The notes beneath the pieces are model-generated. The model did no database searches and was not told where the DNA came from. It saw nothing but the letters and a program-made list of their open reading frames with translations. From positions 1 to 7,942 of the forward strand of contig CAYUJV010000129.1 of assembly GCA_964445085.1 (NCBI GenBank): DNA of 7,942 nucleotides. The letters are read 5' to 3'. Shown piece by piece: positions 5,145-7,942 of this stretch; within the stretch, counting starts at the first letter, position 1; each line of letters starts with the position of its first letter. The stretch is from Thiobacter sp964445085. GTDB taxonomy: Bacteria; Pseudomonadota; Gammaproteobacteria; Burkholderiales; Thiobacteraceae. The position numbers and the translations under genes are program-made.

Positions 5145-7493
5145 TTAGCGCGTCAGGCCAGCATATAGGAGCGGCAGCTTCTCGGGCAAGCGCTCGACGT
5201 GGTCGACGACCATGTAGTTCTTGGCGCCGAAGATGCGCGACACGTACTGGTCGGCGCGCGGGTCCAGGCTCATGCAGTAGGTGACGATGCCAGAGCGGCC
5301 GGCTTCCTCCACCGCCTTCTTGGTGTCGAAGCGCAGGTATTGCGGGTCGCGCACGTCCACATCCGCCGGCTCGCCGTCGGTGATCACCATCAGCAGCTTC
5401 TTCGACGACTTCTGCAATTTCAGATAATGCGAAGCATGGCGGATCGCCGCGCCCATGCGGGTGGAGAGCTGGCCGGTCATGCCGGCGAGCTTGGCCTTGG
5501 GCTTCTCGTCGTAGGGCTGGTCGAAGTCCTTGAAGCGGAAGTATTCGACATTGTGCCGGCCGTCGGAGCAGAAGCCGTGGATGGCGAACGGGTCGCCTAC
5601 TTTCGAGATCGCGTCCGACAACAGGACGCAGGCCTGGCGCGTGAGTTCGAGCACGGTGTGCTCCTGGCCGGCGACTTTCTCGTTGGTGGACTCGGACAGG
5701 TCGAGCAGCACCAGCACCGAAATGTCGCGGGTCTTGCGCACGCTGCGCATCATGATGCGCGGATCGGGCTGCAGGCCCATGCGGATGTCGATGGCGGCGC
5801 GGATGGCGGCGTTGATGTCGATCTCGTCGCCATCCTCCAGCTTGCGGATGCGCTGCACGCCCTGCGGCTGCATCGCGTCGAGCAGGAACTTCATGCGCGA
5901 GATCAGGCGCTTGTGCGTCGATGTGATGTCGTCGATCAGCTGCAGGTCGCCCGACTTGGCGCGCTTCTCCAGCACCGTGGCCCAGCTCGGGCGCTCGAGC
6001 TGGATCTGGTAGTCCCACTCCGAATAGTGGTAGGGGGCGGAGACCGGCTCCTTGCCCTCGAGCTCGTTGATGGTGACGCCTTCCTGGTCGAGGTAGAACT
6101 CGGTCGGCAGCACCCAGACCTCCTGGGCGTCGTCGCCGGCGAGTTCGTTGTCCACCTCGTTCACCATTTCCATCAGGCTCACGTACTTGCGCACCTGCTT
6201 CTGCGTTTCGTAGCCTGCAGCGACGGCCTTGTTGAAGTCGAACTCGACGAATTCCCAGAAGTAGCGGTTGTCGTCGCGATAGGGCGCGACGAGCAGGTCG
6301 GTGCGCAGATTGAAGGGGATTTTCTTTTCCAGGAAGGCGTGGGCCAGGGTGACGCCGATGTCCCACGAGATCTGGTTGGTGTCGAGCTTGCCCGGCTGTT
6401 CCAGCGCTTCCTTGAACAGCACGCGGCCCTGGGCGATCCAGGGATCGTCGTCCCGGTAGGTCTCGTCGAGCAGGGCGCGGGCGAGGCGGTTGAGGTAATC
6501 GCCGGCGGTGCCGGATTGGTCGGGCGTGATCGTGTGCAGCCTTGACCACAGCTGCTTCAGGCCCGGGAACTTGCGGATCGCCAGCGTTTCCACGCGCGCG
6601 TCCTCGATCACGGAAATCACCGCCATTTGCCAGTTGTTGAGCGACTCGGCGGAGATGGGATCTTTCGTATAGACGATGTGCGCGGCGGCATGGGCGGCGG
6701 CGGCGCGGTACACTTCCAGGCCGGACACGGGCTCGGCGCCTTCCGGCGCGAAGTCATCGTAGGCGTCCGGCAGGTGGATGAAGTAGTCCTCGACGAAGGG
6801 CTTGTAGCCCTCGCGCGTTTCGAAGTCGCCGGAAGTCGGCTTCATGAAGAAGTCGCGGGCCCACAGCGCGCGCAGATACATGTTGATGCGGCGCTGCACG
6901 TCGATGAACAGCGTGCCCTTGCGTTCCTTTTGCAGGACCGCGAGCGATTCCTTGGTCTCCAGGCCGAAGTACTTGATCTGCTCCTCGTAGTTGGTGCGGT
7001 GCGCGTGCGCGCCCCACATCGCCCAGCGCCGCAGGCCGCCCAGGGTGAGCTGGCTGAACAGCTTTTCCAGGTTGTCCAGCATCGGGCGCACGCCGCGCGG
7101 CGCCTGCGCCAGCAGGGTGTTGAGGAACTGCAGGTACTTGGTGAACAGGGTGGCGTCGCCGAGGCGCTTGGCGGCGGTGGGCGCGGTGGCGAGCATCATC
7201 TCGATCACCGCGCCGGAGGTCTTGGAGGCCAGCGTCAGCGCGGTGGTGGCGAGGTCGGCCACCACGTCCTCGCCCACTTCCTTGGCCACCTGCGGCGCGT
7301 TTTCCAGCCAGGCGACCACCAGATTGCAGCCGCGGCCGAGGCCGCGCAGCGCGACCGCACCCTTGATGTAATTGTCCAGGCCGCGCGCGGAATAGACCTT
7401 GGTCGCCTCGGCCCAGGTCGAGCGCAGGATTTCCTGCGACTCGGGGCTGAGCTCATCGACCAGTTCTTTGTAGTCGTCCAGATTCACTGACAT
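5145..7493 (-). CDS. cbbO: CbbO, VWA-domain subunit of the RubisCO activase
   Basis: CbbO partners the AAA+ protein CbbQ; a CbbO monomer on a CbbQ hexamer binds RubisCO and helps remove tight-binding sugar phosphates. The protein is complete at 782 residues, close to the family size. The first roughly 580 residues are mostly helical and of the NorD/CbbO type, including a segment with HAAAH (268-272) and IEDARVE (296-302). The C-terminal von Willebrand A domain starts near 590 with a complete MIDAS: DLSES at 598-602, the LSTRMGAAIRHA stretch at about 676-687, and VITDGEP with Asp706. The ATG at 7493 is preceded by AAGGA at a 6-base spacing. The gene lies 93 bases downstream of cbbQ and is probably co-transcribed with it, with a long hairpin repeat filling that gap. 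NorD is the closest alternative, but the neighbouring cbbQ, cbbM and cbbR decide for CbbO. Confidence 0.92.
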   Translation of the reverse strand: MSVNLDDYKELVDELSPESQEILRSTWAEATKVYSARGLDNYIKGAVALRGLGRGCNLVVAWLENAPQVAKEVGEDVVADLATTALTLASKTSGAVIEMMLATAPTAAKRLGDATLFTKYLQFLNTLLAQAPRGVRPMLDNLEKLFSQLTLGGLRRWAMWGAHAHRTNYEEQIKYFGLETKESLAVLQKERKGTLFIDVQRRINMYLRALWARDFFMKPTSGDFETREGYKPFVEDYFIHLPDAYDDFAPEGAEPVSGLEVYRAAAAHAAAHIVYTKDPISAESLNNWQMAVISVIEDARVETLAIRKFPGLKQLWSRLHTITPDQSGTAGDYLNRLARALLDETYRDDDPWIAQGRVLFKEALEQPGKLDTNQISWDIGVTLAHAFLEKKIPFNLRTDLLVAPYRDDNRYFWEFVEFDFNKAVAAGYETQKQVRKYVSLMEMVNEVDNELAGDDAQEVWVLPTEFYLDQEGVTINELEGKEPVSAPYHYSEWDYQIQLERPSWATVLEKRAKSGDLQLIDDITSTHKRLISRMKFLLDAMQPQGVQRIRKLEDGDEIDINAAIRAAIDIRMGLQPDPRIMMRSVRKTRDISVLVLLDLSESTNEKVAGQEHTVLELTRQACVLLSDAISKVGDPFAIHGFCSDGRHNVEYFRFKDFDQPYDEKPKAKLAGMTGQLSTRMGAAIRHASHYLKLQKSSKKLLMVITDGEPADVDVRDPQYLRFDTKKAVEEAGRSGIVTYCMSLDPRADQYVSRIFGAKNYMVVDHVERLPEKLPLLYAGLTR

Positions 7494-7499
7494 TCCAAA

Positions 7500-7504
7500 T
7501 CCTT
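7500..7504 (-). promoter_or_regulatory. Ribosome binding site of cbbO, flush against a repeat
   Basis: AAGGA on the minus strand sits 6 bases before the cbbO ATG and abuts the first base of the long inverted repeat at 7505. If the hairpin forms in the mRNA, the site would be at its 3' foot, so it could affect cbbO initiation. Confidence 0.7.
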
Positions 7505-7577
7505 ACCACAGAGACACAGAGGCACCGAGAAGGGCTTGTGAGACAGGTTTCTCTCTGTGTCTCTGTGCCTCTGTGGT
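7505..7577. repeat. Long imperfect inverted repeat of the CACAGAG type between cbbQ and cbbO
   Basis: The left arm 7505-7530 and right arm 7552-7577 pair over 26 positions with three or four mismatches; the outermost nine bases (ACCACAGAG/CTCTGTGGT) pair perfectly. The loop is 21 bases. Each arm is built of CACAGAG/CTCTGTG steps. From memory this is a dispersed intergenic repeat seen in many environmental bacteria, often as a single element per intergenic gap. It fills nearly the whole gap between the cbbQ stop and the cbbO ribosome site. Confidence 0.8.
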
Positions 7578-7586
7578 GAGTCGAAC

Positions 7587-7942
7587 TTAAAAGAATGTGG
7601 TAACCGCCGCATCCAGCGCGTCGCGCATGTCCGGATCGTCGGTGATCGGACGCACCAGGGCGACGCGGCAGGCGTTCTTCGGGTCCACGCCTTTCGCGAT
7701 GAGCGAACCGCCGTACACCAGCATCCGGGTGGAGATGCCTTCGTCCAGACCATGGCCCTTGAGATTGCGGGCGCGCTCGGCGATGGAGACGAGCTTGTCG
7801 GCGATCTCCTTGGACACGCCGGTCTCGTGCGCGACGATCTCGGTTTCGATGTCGTGCTCGGGATAGTTGAAGTCGAGGGCGCCGAAACGCTGCTTGGTGG
7901 ACTGCTTCAGGTCCTTCATCAGCGACTGGTAGCCGGGGTTGT
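7587..7942 (-). CDS. cbbQ: CbbQ, AAA+ (MoxR-type) RubisCO activase, C-terminal part
   Basis: CbbQ is the ATPase motor of the CbbQO RubisCO activase. Only the last 117 residues are in the window; full-length CbbQ is about 265, so Walker A and B lie beyond the right edge. The visible part starts at NPGYQSL, the sensor-1 region of MoxR-type ATPases. It continues with STKQRFGALDF, whose Arg (18th visible residue) fits the arginine finger, then the C-terminal helical lid with LDEGISTRMLVYGG carrying the sensor-2 Arg (72nd visible residue). The C-terminal end (VALVRPITDDPDMRDAL, then VTTFF) is typical of CbbQ. The stop (TAA) is at 7587-7589. The gene is followed by cbbO on the same strand. Members of the NorQ family are similar, but the cbb context and the end of the protein favour CbbQ. 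Confidence 0.92.
   Translation of the reverse strand, partial: NPGYQSLMKDLKQSTKQRFGALDFNYPEHDIETEIVAHETGVSKEIADKLVSIAERARNLKGHGLDEGISTRMLVYGGSLIAKGVDPKNACRVALVRPITDDPDMRDALDAAVTTFF

Noticed and set aside
5199..6545. 448-residue plus-strand open frame
   Set aside because: Antisense of cbbO, Val/His/Gln-rich and without recognisable motifs.

Overview
The window (GC-rich, one N gap) is a CO2-fixation locus of a chemolithoautotrophic proteobacterium. It contains a form II RubisCO (CbbM), a LysR regulator (CbbR), and the RubisCO activase pair CbbQ and CbbO. This set is typical of sulfur-, iron- or ammonia-oxidising Beta- and Gammaproteobacteria; I infer the lifestyle but cannot name the genus. 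The N run and a damaged gene junction suggest a draft or metagenomic scaffold.

Layout, left to right. Positions 1-1692 (minus) encode most of an MrpA-type cation/proton antiporter subunit that runs off the left edge. Its GTG start overlaps the stop of a YrbG-type cation/calcium exchanger (1689-2738, minus). Positions 2739-3006 hold no gene but contain a strong minus-strand terminator, a perfect GC hairpin and a heptanucleotide repeat array that runs into the end of cbbM. Positions 3007-3864 (minus) are the C-terminal two thirds of cbbM, interrupted by 57 Ns. Positions 3862-4680 (plus) are cbbR without its first roughly 30 codons. The two divergent genes are fused at their 5' sides, with the start regions of both and the shared promoter region missing. 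This is either an assembly collapse or a real deletion.

Positions 4715-5017 (minus) encode a 100-residue acidic protein I cannot name. It is the last gene of a minus-strand set that reads cbbQ (7587-7942, C-terminal part), cbbO (5145-7493), small protein. Each gap in that set holds a different dispersed palindromic repeat: a CACAGAG-type long hairpin between cbbQ and cbbO, and a CCCTCTCCC/GGGAGAGGG double hairpin between cbbO and the small gene.

How the genes work together: CbbM carboxylates RuBP; CbbQ (AAA+ motor) and CbbO (VWA-domain adaptor) strip inhibitory sugar phosphates from RubisCO; CbbR would sense metabolic state and control the cbbM/cbbR intergenic promoters. The small protein is the best candidate for something undescribed, as a possible accessory to the CbbQO activase. 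The antiporter and exchanger form a separate, translationally coupled cation-transport unit beyond the cbbM terminator; any link to inorganic carbon supply is only a hypothesis.
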